Under the pieces are notes generated by a model. It saw only the letters and a program-made list of their open reading frames with translations, did not search any database and was not told the origin of the DNA. Shown here piece by piece: positions 1 through 8,887 of a stretch of DNA of 64,000 bases. The translations under genes and the position numbers were made by a program. The first letter of the stretch is position 1. Each line of letters begins with the position of its first letter. Source of the DNA: UBA830 sp002295635. GTDB lineage: Bacteria > Pseudomonadota > Alphaproteobacteria > MPNO01 > UBA830. The DNA lies in assembly GCA_002295635.1 (NCBI GenBank), contig DBHK01000027.1, forward strand, positions 124,001 to 188,000, written 5' to 3'.

Positions 1-1
1 C

Positions 2-751
2 GGGGCCGGTGGTGGGTATACTCAGAAGGACGTGACGGAGTTTGCAAAAATTTTAACTGGTTGGCGGTTCCGTAGTTCTAAATTTGATGACGCCGGCAAT
101 TTCGCCTTCGCTAAATTTATGCATGAACCCGGACCCAAGACCTTGTTGGGAAAAACCTACCTTGAAAATGGCGTAAATGAGGGCATTCAAGCTTTGCAAG
201 TTATTGCTCGCCACCCGGCCACAGCAAAGTTTGTTGCAACCAAACTTGCGCGCCATTTCATATCTGATACACCGCCTGCTGAGGCGGTGGAGAAGTTGAG
301 CCAGATATTCATAGAGTCTGATGGGGATCTAACGGCACTGTCGCAAGCACTTGTCGTATTGCCCTATGCTTGGAAGGAACCTTTTATTAAAATAAAGACG
401 CCCGCGGAATTGTCTATCTCCGCTTTTCGGCTACTTGGCGTACCGGGGAGACAAAAACAGGCAATGGCCCCGTTCCGACTGTTAGGACAGATGCCTTTTT
501 CGGCTCCGTCACCCGCGGGTTGGCCAGATACTGCGGAGGATTGGATTAGCCCTGAGTCCATGATCCGAAGGATCCAACTGATGCAGCTATTGGTTAACCG
601 TCTCCAAACTGATATCGATCCGCGTGCGCTAGCCAGAGATAGCTTCGGGCCGGTCATTTCGGAAAACACCCGACTTTCAGTCGAACGCGCTGAGAGTCGG
701 AAAAGCGCATTGGCGATTCTTCTCTCAGCTCCAGAATTCCAGCGTCGATGA
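2..751 (+). CDS. DUF1800 family protein, C-terminal part (cut by window edge)
   Basis: The reading frame is open from base 2, so the gene starts left of the window; 249 residues are visible. The opening motif DVTEFAKILTGW, and the later HPATAKFVATKLARHF segment, are typical of the C-terminal half of DUF1800 proteins. These usually pair with a DUF1501 protein. A GTG at 32 lies inside the conserved motif and is not a credible start. The stop overlaps the next start by four bases (ATGA at 748-751), so the two genes are translationally coupled. The biochemical role of the family is not established; the partner's Tat signal suggests a periplasmic or surface function. Confidence 0.88.
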   Translation, partial: GAGGGYTQKDVTEFAKILTGWRFRSSKFDDAGNFAFAKFMHEPGPKTLLGKTYLENGVNEGIQALQVIARHPATAKFVATKLARHFISDTPPAEAVEKLSQIFIESDGDLTALSQALVVLPYAWKEPFIKIKTPAELSISAFRLLGVPGRQKQAMAPFRLLGQMPFSAPSPAGWPDTAEDWISPESMIRRIQLMQLLVNRLQTDIDPRALARDSFGPVISENTRLSVERAESRKSALAILLSAPEFQRR

Positions 752-1968
752 AAGTGAAACCTATGTCGTCCCGCAGAGTATTCCTGCAGAATTCCGCTGC
801 TGCAATTGGACTTTCTGCTGTGGCTGGATTTCCAAATCTGGCCGTCGGCCGCGTTGCGACTGAGAAGAGGCTTCTTTTTGTGATTCTGCGCGGCGGTCTG
901 GATGGACTGACAGCAGTGCCGCCCTACGCCGATCCGCACTATCGGCCAGCGCGCGGCGCGCTCGCGGTCCCTCCTCCTGGCGAGCGAGATGGTGCAATCG
1001 ATCTAGATAATCGTTTTGGTTTGCACCCCGCATTGGAGCGTCTAATGCCGTTATACCGCAGGGGTGAGTTGTTGATTATGCACGCGATTTCTATACCTGC
1101 TCCGACTCGTTCACATTTTGTGGCTCAGGATTTACTTGAGACTGGTGCCCCTAAGGGGGAGCCCCTTCGGCAAGGTTGGTTGAACCGAGCACTATCTTAT
1201 TTTCCGGTCACTGACACCCGGCTTGGCCTCTCGGTGGGCTATGAAATTCCGAACGTTTTAAGGGGTAATAATCCGGTCGCGTCTTGGGCACCGTCTTGGC
1301 TACCTGAAACAAGGCCCGATCTACTCGATAAACTTGCCGATATATATCAGGACGATCCGTTACTCTCAAAGGCCCTTGCCGAAGGGCGATATGCTCGAGA
1401 AATGTCAAACCGCATTATTGGGGGTAAAGATATGATGAGAAGCGGTAATTTACGCCGCGAGCGTCAGTTTGGCACGCTAACAAAAGCAGCCGGGCGTCTT
1501 CTTGCTGCACCTGATGGAGCACGACTGGCGGTAATTGAAATGGGTGGCTGGGATACTCACACTAACCAAGTGAACCGCCTGAAGCGTAATCTAAAACTAC
1601 TTGGCAATGGCCTTGCTACAATTCCCGACTCGCTCGGTTCCGCGTGGAGAGATACAGTCGTGGTGGTGGCAACTGAGTTCGGTCGGACGGTTCACACTAA
1701 TGGAACAAAGGGAACTGATCACGGCACAGGATCGGCTGCGTTCATTTTGGGTGGTTCGGTTGCGGGTGGCCGCGTCGCCAGCTATTGGCCCGGCCTTGCT
1801 CCTAATCGTCTCTATAAAAACCGTGATTTGGCGGCGACGACCGATATTCGGGGGCTTTTTAAGGCAGTTCTACGAGACCACTTTGGCATCTCCCATGTGG
1901 ATGTAGAAACTTCAATCTTTCCCGACAGCGCCGGTGCAAAAACGCCACCCGGAAAAATTATAATTTAG
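748..1968 (+). CDS. DUF1501 family protein with Tat signal
   Basis: 406 residues. The N-terminus carries a twin-arginine motif (S8-R9-R10-V-F-L) followed by a hydrophobic Ala/Gly/Leu-rich stretch, so the folded protein is probably exported through Tat. Family motifs visible are RGGLDGLT, PTRSHF, MGGWDTHTNQ and TEFGRT followed by DHGTGSAA. The His/Asp-rich pattern resembles the alkaline-phosphatase/sulfatase-like fold assigned to DUF1501. It is coupled to the upstream DUF1800 gene and together they form the usual two-gene unit. Start: ATG at 748, with a second in-frame ATG at 763 (residue 6) also possible. It ends only 9 bases before the convergent M20 gene. Confidence 0.88.
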   Translation: MKVKPMSSRRVFLQNSAAAIGLSAVAGFPNLAVGRVATEKRLLFVILRGGLDGLTAVPPYADPHYRPARGALAVPPPGERDGAIDLDNRFGLHPALERLMPLYRRGELLIMHAISIPAPTRSHFVAQDLLETGAPKGEPLRQGWLNRALSYFPVTDTRLGLSVGYEIPNVLRGNNPVASWAPSWLPETRPDLLDKLADIYQDDPLLSKALAEGRYAREMSNRIIGGKDMMRSGNLRRERQFGTLTKAAGRLLAAPDGARLAVIEMGGWDTHTNQVNRLKRNLKLLGNGLATIPDSLGSAWRDTVVVVATEFGRTVHTNGTKGTDHGTGSAAFILGGSVAGGRVASYWPGLAPNRLYKNRDLAATTDIRGLFKAVLRDHFGISHVDVETSIFPDSAGAKTPPGKIII

Positions 1969-1977
1969 GGTTCGCGG

Positions 1978-3147
1978 TCAACCATATAGGCGCGTCTCAA
2001 CTAATTCTGCCCAGTAGCTAGCTCCCAGAGGCAGGATTTCGTCATTGAAATCATAATTGGGGTTGTGGAGCATGCACCCGCCTTCGCGGGGACCATTGCC
2101 GATCCAAATATAGGCTCCTGGCTTTTCGTTAAGCATAAAAGAAAAATCTTCTGCACCCATCATCGGATCCTCGTCGCGAGATACACATCCTTCACCGGCA
2201 ACCTTTCGAGCGACGGCAGCTGTAATATCCGTCTCAGTAGCGTCATTTATAGTCGGCGGATAGCGACGTTCGTAACGCAGATCAGAAGTGACCGAGAAAG
2301 TAGCCGCTATACCATCGGCGATACGGCGGATCTCCCTTTCCATATGGTTTTGGACATCTTCCTTAAAAGCGCGAGTGGTGCCTCGAATAGTGACCTCTTC
2401 TGGAATGACGTTCCAAGTGTCGCCAGCGTGCATTTGTGTAACAGTGACGACGGCTGAATCAAACGGGCTGATAGTGCGGCTCGTGACGGTCTGTAACGCA
2501 GATATAAGTTGGGAGCCTGCCACTATCGTATCACGTCCAAGGTCGGGCAAAGCAGCATGCGTACCAACGCCTTTCAATGTAATTTCGAATATATCGAAAG
2601 AGGCCATGATCGGCCCTGACCGAATGGCGAATTCCCCGACCGGTATCCCTGGAATGTTATGCAAGCCGTAAACCGACTCAACCGGGAATTTTTCAAAGAG
2701 GCCGTCCTCGATCATAACGCGGCCACCGCCCTCGTTTTCCTCTGCCGGTTGGAAGATGAAATGCACAGTCCCAGCAAAATTTCTAGTTTCCGATAAGTAC
2801 TTGGCGGCGCCTAGCAGCATAGCGGTGTGGCCGTCATGGCCACAGGCGTGCATCTTGCCCGGGTTCTGAGATTTATAATTAACGTCGTTGGCTTCTTCGA
2901 TATCGAGGGCGTCCATATCGGCGCGGAGCCCGATGGCCGGCCCGTCTCCCTTATCTCCTTTCAGTGTTCCAACGACACCGGTGCCTGCTAGTCCACGATG
3001 CACATCGATACCAAATTCGTGTAGACGGAGCGCCACGAAGTCAGACGTCTTATGTTCCTCAAATGCTTTCTCCGGATGCTGATGGATATAGTGCCGCCAC
3101 TCCGTCATCTCTCTAGTGAATTCAGCGATACGGTTATTTATGGGCAT
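1978..3147 (-). CDS. M20 family amidohydrolase (hippurate hydrolase / N-acyl-amino acid hydrolase type)
   Basis: 389 residues, the normal length for M20D peptidase-like amidohydrolases. These cytoplasmic metalloenzymes cleave N-acyl or N-carbamoyl amino acids. Metal and catalytic residues are visible: GLRADMDALDI around 73-83, HACGHDGH at 100-107 with C102 and H104, and AEEN with E136/E137. A C-terminal HNPNYDFND segment supplies the last ligand His. The start ATG is preceded by AGAGGAAA on the minus strand. Substrate cannot be told from sequence; IAA-amino acid, hippurate and N-acetyl amino acid hydrolases look alike. It lies upstream of no obvious partner, being convergent with the DUF1501 gene. 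Confidence 0.88.
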   Translation of the reverse strand: MPINNRIAEFTREMTEWRHYIHQHPEKAFEEHKTSDFVALRLHEFGIDVHRGLAGTGVVGTLKGDKGDGPAIGLRADMDALDIEEANDVNYKSQNPGKMHACGHDGHTAMLLGAAKYLSETRNFAGTVHFIFQPAEENEGGGRVMIEDGLFEKFPVESVYGLHNIPGIPVGEFAIRSGPIMASFDIFEITLKGVGTHAALPDLGRDTIVAGSQLISALQTVTSRTISPFDSAVVTVTQMHAGDTWNVIPEEVTIRGTTRAFKEDVQNHMEREIRRIADGIAATFSVTSDLRYERRYPPTINDATETDITAAVARKVAGEGCVSRDEDPMMGAEDFSFMLNEKPGAYIWIGNGPREGGCMLHNPNYDFNDEILPLGASYWAELVETRLYG

Positions 3148-3285
3148 GGTTATTTCCTCTGACCTCTGAAGAAGTTATCATAGCTTTCTTTGGGCGTGTT
3201 TCGGTTGAAGTGGGGACTTGATACGACTACGGGGGTTTCCGACCACTCAAGGATGAAGGGCACACGGTAAAGGGTTGCACCGACC

Positions 3286-3861
3286 CTAAACCCTCTCCGA
3301 AAGCCAAATGGCGAGCCTTGAACCTTTTTTGATAACGGCCGACAGGGCTTCGTAACCCGGAGTTTTCTGGGCTCCGTGATGAAGTGCAGTGTCGTGATGC
3401 TCAAGTTCCTCTGCACGGAATTTCTCGATAGTATTCCGCAAATCGGCTTCGTCGTCGCCGAGTTGCGCCGCCTGTTCCGCGTAGTGTTCGTCGATAACTT
3501 CTTCGACTGCTGCGGTGCAGGCCATGGCCGCACGTTCACCCATTAAAGCTGTGGTGGCACCGAGTACGAACCCGGCCGCGTGCCATACCGGCATAAGGGC
3601 GGTTGGGCGAATTCGACGATCTCCGATTAGTTCGTTGAATTTTTTCAAATGTTCGCTTTCCTGTTTCGCCATGTGACGAATCACATTCGCCTTTTCACTT
3701 TTGCCCAGAACCGCAAGCTGGCCTTGATAGATTCGGACTGCGCCGTATTCGCCAGCATGATCGACGCGGACGATCCTATCGAGCATTTTATTCACTGGCG
3801 GATCGCCAGGCAGGATACCGTGTTCCGTTCGCTTCTTGGTGGCGGGAATACTTTTTTTCAT
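3286..3861 (-). CDS. coq7: 2-polyprenyl-3-methyl-6-methoxy-1,4-benzoquinone monooxygenase (Coq7)
   Basis: 191 residues. Coq7 is the membrane-associated di-iron hydroxylase that catalyses the last hydroxylation of ubiquinone synthesis. The ferritin-like ligand set is visible: E38 in RVDHAGEYGA, E68-x-x-H71, E120, and E152-x-x-H155. The DHAGEYGAVRIY motif is characteristic. The start overlaps the stop of the upstream dsbB-like gene by four bases (ATGA), so they are co-translated. Length and motifs match the alphaproteobacterial form; nothing is missing. Confidence 0.95.
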   Translation of the reverse strand: MKKSIPATKKRTEHGILPGDPPVNKMLDRIVRVDHAGEYGAVRIYQGQLAVLGKSEKANVIRHMAKQESEHLKKFNELIGDRRIRPTALMPVWHAAGFVLGATTALMGERAAMACTAAVEEVIDEHYAEQAAQLGDDEADLRNTIEKFRAEELEHHDTALHHGAQKTPGYEALSAVIKKGSRLAIWLSERV

Positions 3862-4376
3862 GCGTTTTTATCCTTTAATTGGCGCCAGCCCGCCACGCTA
3901 CAAAATGCAGCGAGTACGAAACTGGTAACCGCGTTCCAGGCGGCGATTGACAAGCCAAATAAAGACCAAGGAATCTCATCGCAGCGCACAACTGGCGTCG
4001 CTAGGAGCATCTTACGTAGCTCATCGAGTGATTGGGTACTGTTGACGCCACCTTCGCCAGAACATGATGGCGGTCCCGCGATCCAGTGCTGTTCCACACC
4101 AGAATGATAAAGTGCGATGCCTGCACCGATCGTAAGCGCGACCATCGACGCCCAGGTTAGAAGCAATCTCTCGCGAGGGCCCCTGAACCAAAGGAGTGCA
4201 CCAATCCCTATAAGAATAACTACCCCGTGAGGGACCCGCTGCCAAACACAGAGATTACAGGGTGCAAGACCGCCGAGATATTGGGAACCGAGAGCTAACA
4301 AAAGCGCTATTGCCGAGGCTGCCATTGCCCACAGCGGCACGTCCCGATCGTCTATAGTGATACCACCGATTTTCAT
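3858..4376 (-). CDS. dsbB: DsbB family disulfide bond formation protein
   Basis: 172 residues with about four hydrophobic membrane segments. DsbB reoxidises DsbA-type oxidases and passes electrons to quinones in the inner membrane. The first cysteine pair, C40-N-L-C43, is followed by WQR as in the family; the second pair is C105 and C132 in the large periplasmic loop. AAGGA sits five bases before the ATG. It overlaps coq7 by four bases, a pairing that links quinone synthesis with a quinone-using enzyme. No dsbA is present in the window. Confidence 0.9.
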   Translation of the reverse strand: MKIGGITIDDRDVPLWAMAASAIALLLALGSQYLGGLAPCNLCVWQRVPHGVVILIGIGALLWFRGPRERLLLTWASMVALTIGAGIALYHSGVEQHWIAGPPSCSGEGGVNSTQSLDELRKMLLATPVVRCDEIPWSLFGLSIAAWNAVTSFVLAAFCSVAGWRQLKDKNA

Positions 4377-4395
4377 GTTGTCCTTGATCCAAGCC

Positions 4396-4977
4396 CTAAT
4401 GAAGAATTTTAAGTACTAAGAATCCACCTATTAAGATAAGACAAAATAAAGTGAATATAAGGCCAAGACGTTTTTCAATTAATTCTCTAACGGGCTGTCC
4501 GATGTAGTAGAGAAGGGTGGCGACTATAAAAAATCTTAATCCCCGCGATAATACTGAAGCAATGGTAAAGGTGGCAAAGTCTAAATTAGTTACCCCACTA
4601 GCAATCGTGATTACTTTATAAGGAAATGGTGTCACGCCGGCCATAAATACAACCCAGCCTCCGTATTCGTTATACCGGGCCGTAAAGTCAGTGAATTTCG
4701 CGCCGTAGCTATAAAAATCCAGGATCGGGCGGCCTACGCCCTCGTATAAGCCGGCACCGATCGTATAGCCAAACATCCCGCCTAACACTGAAGCGATGGT
4801 ACAGGTGGCAGCGTAACGCCATGCCTTATGGCGAGCTGCTAGAACCATTGGGATCAATAAAACGTCTGGCGGTATCGGAAAAATTGAGCTTTCAACAAAT
4901 GCAACAGCAGCCAGAACCCAGACAGTATTTCTGCGGGCGGCCAGGACCATCGTCCAATCGTAAAGGGAGCGTAACAA
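4396..4977 (-). CDS. YqaA family membrane protein (VTT/DedA-like)
   Basis: About 193 residues with several membrane segments. The conserved segment FPIPPDVLLIPMVLA and the GGMFGYTIG motif place it in the YqaA branch of the SNARE-associated/VTT (DedA-like) family, inner-membrane proteins with a proposed lipid or ion transport role. I chose a TTG start at 4977: AAAGGA lies seven bases upstream, and the resulting N-terminus (LRSLYDWTM) matches family proteins. The open frame continues to a TTG at 5031 but that has no ribosome site. It is the first gene of the dsbB-coq7 run on the minus strand. Confidence 0.85.
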   Translation of the reverse strand: MLRSLYDWTMVLAARRNTVWVLAAVAFVESSIFPIPPDVLLIPMVLAARHKAWRYAATCTIASVLGGMFGYTIGAGLYEGVGRPILDFYSYGAKFTDFTARYNEYGGWVVFMAGVTPFPYKVITIASGVTNLDFATFTIASVLSRGLRFFIVATLLYYIGQPVRELIEKRLGLIFTLFCLILIGGFLVLKILH

Positions 4978-5097
4978 ATAAGCGTCCTTTCCGGTGCACT
5001 GCGGTGTACCAGCGGTCTCCTTAAACGGCAAGTATTTGGCGTGGTATAGAAGTTTGTTATCTCTTTATTTATTTTTTCTATGCCCTAGGCTAGAGGT

Positions 5098-6306
5098 ATG
5101 AAAACACAAACGGTGCAGCTCTCGCAATCTAAGATCAACGCTTCTTTGTCGGCCATAACCGCCGCACGGCAACTATCACCGAGTTTGCGGAGACGTGCCG
5201 TAGAGACAGATAACCTGCGGCGTTTGCCCAAAGAAAATATTGTCGATATGAAAGCTTCCGGTCTTTTCCGGATACTCCAGGCAAGCCGTAACGGTGGCTG
5301 GCAACTAGATTTCCATACCCATCTTGACGTTGTTGAGGAAGTTGCGTCGGCTTGCGGGGCATCTGGCTGGTGTTTGGGAGTACTACAAATCCATTCTTGG
5401 TTGGCGGGATTAATGAGCCAACAGGCGCAGGATGAGGTTTATAGTGATGATTCAAATGCTCTGATTGCAGCGGTGCTCGTCGCACGAGGCACAGCAACGC
5501 AAAATTCGGACGGGTATTGCATTTCAGGATTCTGGCCATTTGGATCCGGGTCGGAGCATTCCGATTGGGTTATACTGGGGGCGAGCGTCGAGGATAAAAA
5601 TGGCAATGAAATAGACCAGGGTGTTTTTCTCATGCCCACTTCGGAAATTGAGATAAATGATGATTGGTATGTGGCTGGCCTCCGTGGGACGGGAAGCTGC
5701 AGTTTAGTCGCGACCGACGTTAAAGTGCCTATTCACAGGTATTTGTCCACGGTGGAGGGACGGCTCGGCAAAACTCCCGGTGCCCATCTACATGAGGGAA
5801 CGCTTTTTCAGTCACCACTGACCCCTTGTCTATCGATTGCCCTTTGTGGACCGGCCGTCGGAATTGCCGAGGGAGCTATCCGCGATTTCATAGGTCACGT
5901 TCCGGGTCGTTCTAACCCTCAACTACGTGGCGCTGCGCAGATAGAATCACCCTTAACCCATAAGACCGTGGCAGAGGCAAAAGCTTCAGTAGATGCTGCA
6001 CGGATGCTACTGCATCGTGCGGCCGACGATATTGAGTTAGCAGCCGGCAATGGCGGAGAGATGCGAATAGAAGTCCGCACCCGTATCCGCATGGACTGCG
6101 CCTATGCGGTGCGACTTTGTATGAACGCAGGAGAGATGATTTTTTTAGCAACCGGTGGATCTGGGCTTGCCGATACCAACCCGATTCAAAGGGCTTGGAG
6201 AGATCTCCATGCCATTAATCAGCATGCATTGTTGCAATTACAGACAAATGCAGAGATCTATGGCCGAACGATCCTCGGTCTTGATCCAGGGTCAGATATT
6301 CTTTAA
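5098..6306 (+). CDS. acyl-CoA dehydrogenase-fold flavin monooxygenase (HsaA/HpaH-like)
   Basis: 402 residues. The overall pattern is that of the acyl-CoA dehydrogenase-like monooxygenases (oxygenase component of two-component flavin systems), for example the helical N-terminus with RRAVETDNLRRLP and the CGASGWCLG segment. The C-terminal stretch FLATGGSGLADTNPIQRAWRD is the typical end, where R-D-L-x-A-x-x-H contacts the substrate or flavin. No reductase component lies next to it, so it may use a free reduced flavin from elsewhere. Divergent from the yqaA-dsbB-coq7 operon across about 120 bases. Substrate unknown. Confidence 0.8.
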   Translation: MKTQTVQLSQSKINASLSAITAARQLSPSLRRRAVETDNLRRLPKENIVDMKASGLFRILQASRNGGWQLDFHTHLDVVEEVASACGASGWCLGVLQIHSWLAGLMSQQAQDEVYSDDSNALIAAVLVARGTATQNSDGYCISGFWPFGSGSEHSDWVILGASVEDKNGNEIDQGVFLMPTSEIEINDDWYVAGLRGTGSCSLVATDVKVPIHRYLSTVEGRLGKTPGAHLHEGTLFQSPLTPCLSIALCGPAVGIAEGAIRDFIGHVPGRSNPQLRGAAQIESPLTHKTVAEAKASVDAARMLLHRAADDIELAAGNGGEMRIEVRTRIRMDCAYAVRLCMNAGEMIFLATGGSGLADTNPIQRAWRDLHAINQHALLQLQTNAEIYGRTILGLDPGSDIL

Positions 6307-6360
6307 CCACCCTCCCACAAGTTGAAAGCTAAAGCCGCGAGGACCGCCAAATTTATACCT

Positions 6361-6591
6361 CTATGGCTGGTTGTCTCGATTTATGAACGCCCAACATATG
6401 ATTATGTATGTTGTGTAAACCGCGCTAACTGTTAGCCACAAGGCTACTGTTGCCAATGCAAAACACAGGTAAGTGATGCTGACCCAGCCATCCGATTCCT
6501 CGCCGATCACTATCAGTATGACAAAAAGGGTTACTGCACTGACGGTCACCCAGAGCTGGCGCATGAGGTAACGGTGAATACGAATAGTCAT
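6361..6591 (-). CDS. small hypothetical membrane protein
   Basis: 76 residues with two clear hydrophobic segments (about 14-27 and 38-68) and a basic start, MTIRIHRYLMRQ. No family recognised. No good Shine-Dalgarno sequence precedes the ATG; the upstream bases are A/T only. It lies convergent to the monooxygenase gene. A real but poorly conserved small membrane protein is likely, though a chance open frame cannot be excluded. Confidence 0.5.
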   Translation of the reverse strand: MTIRIHRYLMRQLWVTVSAVTLFVILIVIGEESDGWVSITYLCFALATVALWLTVSAVYTTYIIICWAFINRDNQP

Positions 6592-6757
6592 TTTTTATTT
6601 AAATAACTTTTCTATCTGATTAACGATACTGTATCTCGTGCGTTTTAGGTCCCACATCTCAGAATAATCAAGATAAATAATAGAGGCTATTTGAGCGATA
6701 GTGATCGTATTTGAGAAATATTACTAATTATGTTTAGTCCTCTAGAAAACGGAATAC

Positions 6758-6786
6758 TTGACCCGTACTCTCGCCCCGGGGTATGC
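6758..6786 (+). promoter_or_regulatory. possible sigma70 promoter of tRNA-Leu
   Basis: TTGACC at 6758-6763 matches the -35 consensus in five of six positions. A weak TAT-containing -10 lies about 18 bases further at 6782-6787. The tRNA begins at 6797, the expected distance. The -10 match is poor. Confidence 0.3.
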
Positions 6787-6796
6787 GGGACTGATT

Positions 6797-6883
<87 letters not shown>

Positions 6884-6925
6884 TCCTCCTGGTTAAAATC
6901 CTGAGGTCCGCCGGACCGAAAAGCG

Positions 6926-7831
6926 CTACGCTGGCACTTCGCCTAGCACAGTGGTTCGGTACATCTCGCGACGATAACCATCGTGGTCGTTGAATGCATG
7001 ATGCAAGCATAGTCGGTTATCCCAAACTGCTAGCGTGTGTGGTGCCCAGCGTAGGCGGCAGGTAAAAGCCGGTTGTGTGATGTGGTTGCGCAAGAATGTT
7101 AGTATCATGTTGGACTCCGGTTCTGTCATGCCGGCGATCGATACCGAATAAGCGTCGTCTACGTATATTGCTTTTTCACCTGTTTCTGGATGGGTTCGGA
7201 TTACCGGGTGCGTAGCGCCGATGATCATCGGTTCCGCGTCGAATTTGAGTGGCGTACTACCAAGGGCCTTCTTACCGTATTTTTTTGCGCCTTTTTCCAT
7301 TTCAGAAAATACCTTACGGGCCGACATATGCACCCTGATATTTGAGAGTGTCTTCTTCATCGTATCGCTAAGGAAAGCATAGGCGAGGGCGGAATTTGCC
7401 CAAATCGTATCGCCACCAAATGGCGGGATATCCTTGCCGAAAAGGATGGTAATCGCAGGCGGACGTTCCAGAAATGGCGAATCAGTGTGCCAAGCACTTC
7501 CGAAAATCATGTGCGCCTTGGTATCCGCCTCTTTCAGAACAAGTTGTATTTCCGGGTGGTCGGCTAGGCCGGGCGTATATGCATCCCTGCCAAAGTCTCC
7601 GAAAAACTCGGTAAAATTTTCCTGATCGGAATGGGAAATTTCCTGGTCTCGGAAATAGATCATCTTGTGCCGGTAAAGCGCGTCCTTTATCTCCGCGAAT
7701 GCCGATTCGGTCAGATTCCTGACATCTACGTCCCGTATTTCAGCGCCCATCGCCGCGCTCAATGGCACAGCGACGATGTGTTTATAGTCTTTGGCTTGGT
7801 TTGCAAATTCCCCCGTCGGATGTACATCCAT
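6926..7831 (-). CDS. TauD/TfdA family Fe(II)/2-oxoglutarate dioxygenase
   Basis: 301 residues from the chosen ATG at 7831, which has AGGGG at proper spacing; the open frame continues 25 codons further without support. The Fe(II)-binding triad is visible as H115-x-D117 (SAWHTDSPF) and a distal His in WDNRLCLHHAFND near 277, followed by the 2-oxoglutarate-binding Arg in the RRE segment near 287. Members hydroxylate taurine, 2,4-D, alkyl sulfates or related compounds, and the substrate is not readable here. It follows a short-chain dehydrogenase on the same strand, so the two may act in one catabolic pathway. Confidence 0.87.
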   Translation of the reverse strand: MDVHPTGEFANQAKDYKHIVAVPLSAAMGAEIRDVDVRNLTESAFAEIKDALYRHKMIYFRDQEISHSDQENFTEFFGDFGRDAYTPGLADHPEIQLVLKEADTKAHMIFGSAWHTDSPFLERPPAITILFGKDIPPFGGDTIWANSALAYAFLSDTMKKTLSNIRVHMSARKVFSEMEKGAKKYGKKALGSTPLKFDAEPMIIGATHPVIRTHPETGEKAIYVDDAYSVSIAGMTEPESNMILTFLRNHITQPAFTCRLRWAPHTLAVWDNRLCLHHAFNDHDGYRREMYRTTVLGEVPA

Positions 7832-7935
7832 AATATTTTTCCCCTGATGTCGAAAAAAATCTAAGCACGGCGAGCGATGGAAAGAAATATTCCGGTTTGA
7901 GATCAACTAACTGGTTCCCAACTGTGCTCTGTTAT

Positions 7936-8700
7936 TTAGCTGAAACAGTCGCCGCCGTTTACCGCGACGTACTGTCCGGTCATAAAATCGCTTTCTGGCG
8001 ATGACAAGAAAACACAGGCACCAATCAGATCGTCCGGCAACTGTTCGCGCTTGAGCGCCCGTGACTGAATGACTAGGTTCTTGTCGTGGTCTCCCTCTGG
8101 CCCCCAGCCAAGGACCGCCTCGCTCATCGTAAGGCCGGGCGCTAGCGTATTAATGGAAATGTTGTATGCGCCGAGTTCTTTCGCAAGGCAGCGAGTCATG
8201 GCATAGACGCCGCCCTTCGAAGTCACATAGTGCAGCATGAAGGGCACACCCTTCAGGATCGTATCAGAGCCAACATTTACAATCTTTCCGTATTTCTGTG
8301 GCTGAAAAGCTTTCATTGCAGCACGACACATCAATAGCATGCCACGCACGTTAACTGACTGCACCTTATCCCACAGATCAATATCAATTTCGTCGAAGGG
8401 TTGCGGTTTCAGCGTGCCGAACAGGGCGGCATTGTTGATAAGAACATGGAGGCTGCCAAATTTTCCTAGCACGTCGTCGACCAATGCAAGTGTTGCCTTT
8501 TCGTCACTGATATCGCACTCGAACGCGGCGAGTTCCGCGCCCGCAACTTCTGACGCGATACGTTCCATGGTTTTAGTACCGTCTAAAATATCGACGATAG
8601 CTACCTTCGCGCCCTCTTCGGCCAGCGCCTTGGCATAAGCTGCGCCGATACCCTGTGCTGCACCGGTGACGATTGCGACTTTTCCGTCTAGCTTTCCCAT
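7936..8700 (-). CDS. SDR family NAD(P)-dependent oxidoreductase
   Basis: 254 residues. The N-terminal Rossmann motif TGAAQGIG (12-19) and the catalytic set S145, Y158-x-x-x-K162 are intact, so this is an active classical short-chain dehydrogenase. The ATG at 8700 has GGGAGG five bases ahead; the open frame runs 11 codons further without a ribosome site. It is upstream of the TauD-like gene with about 100 bases between and divergent from metY. The C-terminus (GQYVAVNGGDCFS) is the usual FabG-like ending. Substrate unknown. Confidence 0.88.
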   Translation of the reverse strand: MGKLDGKVAIVTGAAQGIGAAYAKALAEEGAKVAIVDILDGTKTMERIASEVAGAELAAFECDISDEKATLALVDDVLGKFGSLHVLINNAALFGTLKPQPFDEIDIDLWDKVQSVNVRGMLLMCRAAMKAFQPQKYGKIVNVGSDTILKGVPFMLHYVTSKGGVYAMTRCLAKELGAYNISINTLAPGLTMSEAVLGWGPEGDHDKNLVIQSRALKREQLPDDLIGACVFLSSPESDFMTGQYVAVNGGDCFS

Positions 8701-8804
8701 TAAGGCCTCCCAGATGTTTGTTCTAGTCGCCACTCATGGCATGCTTTGCAGCAGGCCGTAAACCCCCGTAAATTGGCCTTTGTAAAGAATTTGGGAGACG
8801 TTTT

Positions 8805-8879
8805 ATGAGACTGCTGAAAGTTTTATTTATTTTGCTAACTGCGTTACCCGTTGCGTCAAACTTAATCCACGCGGTATAG
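8805..8879 (+). CDS. 24-residue leader-like ORF before metY
   Basis: An ATG with GGGAG seven bases upstream opens 24 codons reading MRLLKVLFILLTALPVASN and five more residues. The product looks like a signal or transmembrane segment. The TAG stop ends eight bases before the metY ATG, and the AGG inside it is the only Shine-Dalgarno-like sequence for metY. It could be a real small membrane peptide or a leader that couples translation to metY. It contains only the initiating methionine and no cysteine, so classic attenuation by those codons is unlikely. Confidence 0.4.
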   Translation: MRLLKVLFILLTALPVASNLIHAV

Positions 8880-8887
8880 GCAGACCT

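Noticed and set aside
364..939. Large minus-strand frame opposite the DUF1800/DUF1501 genes
   Set aside because: Shadow of the two real genes; no family motifs.
3150..3539. Minus-strand frame overlapping coq7
   Set aside because: Antisense-frame shadow of coq7 with low-complexity basic composition.
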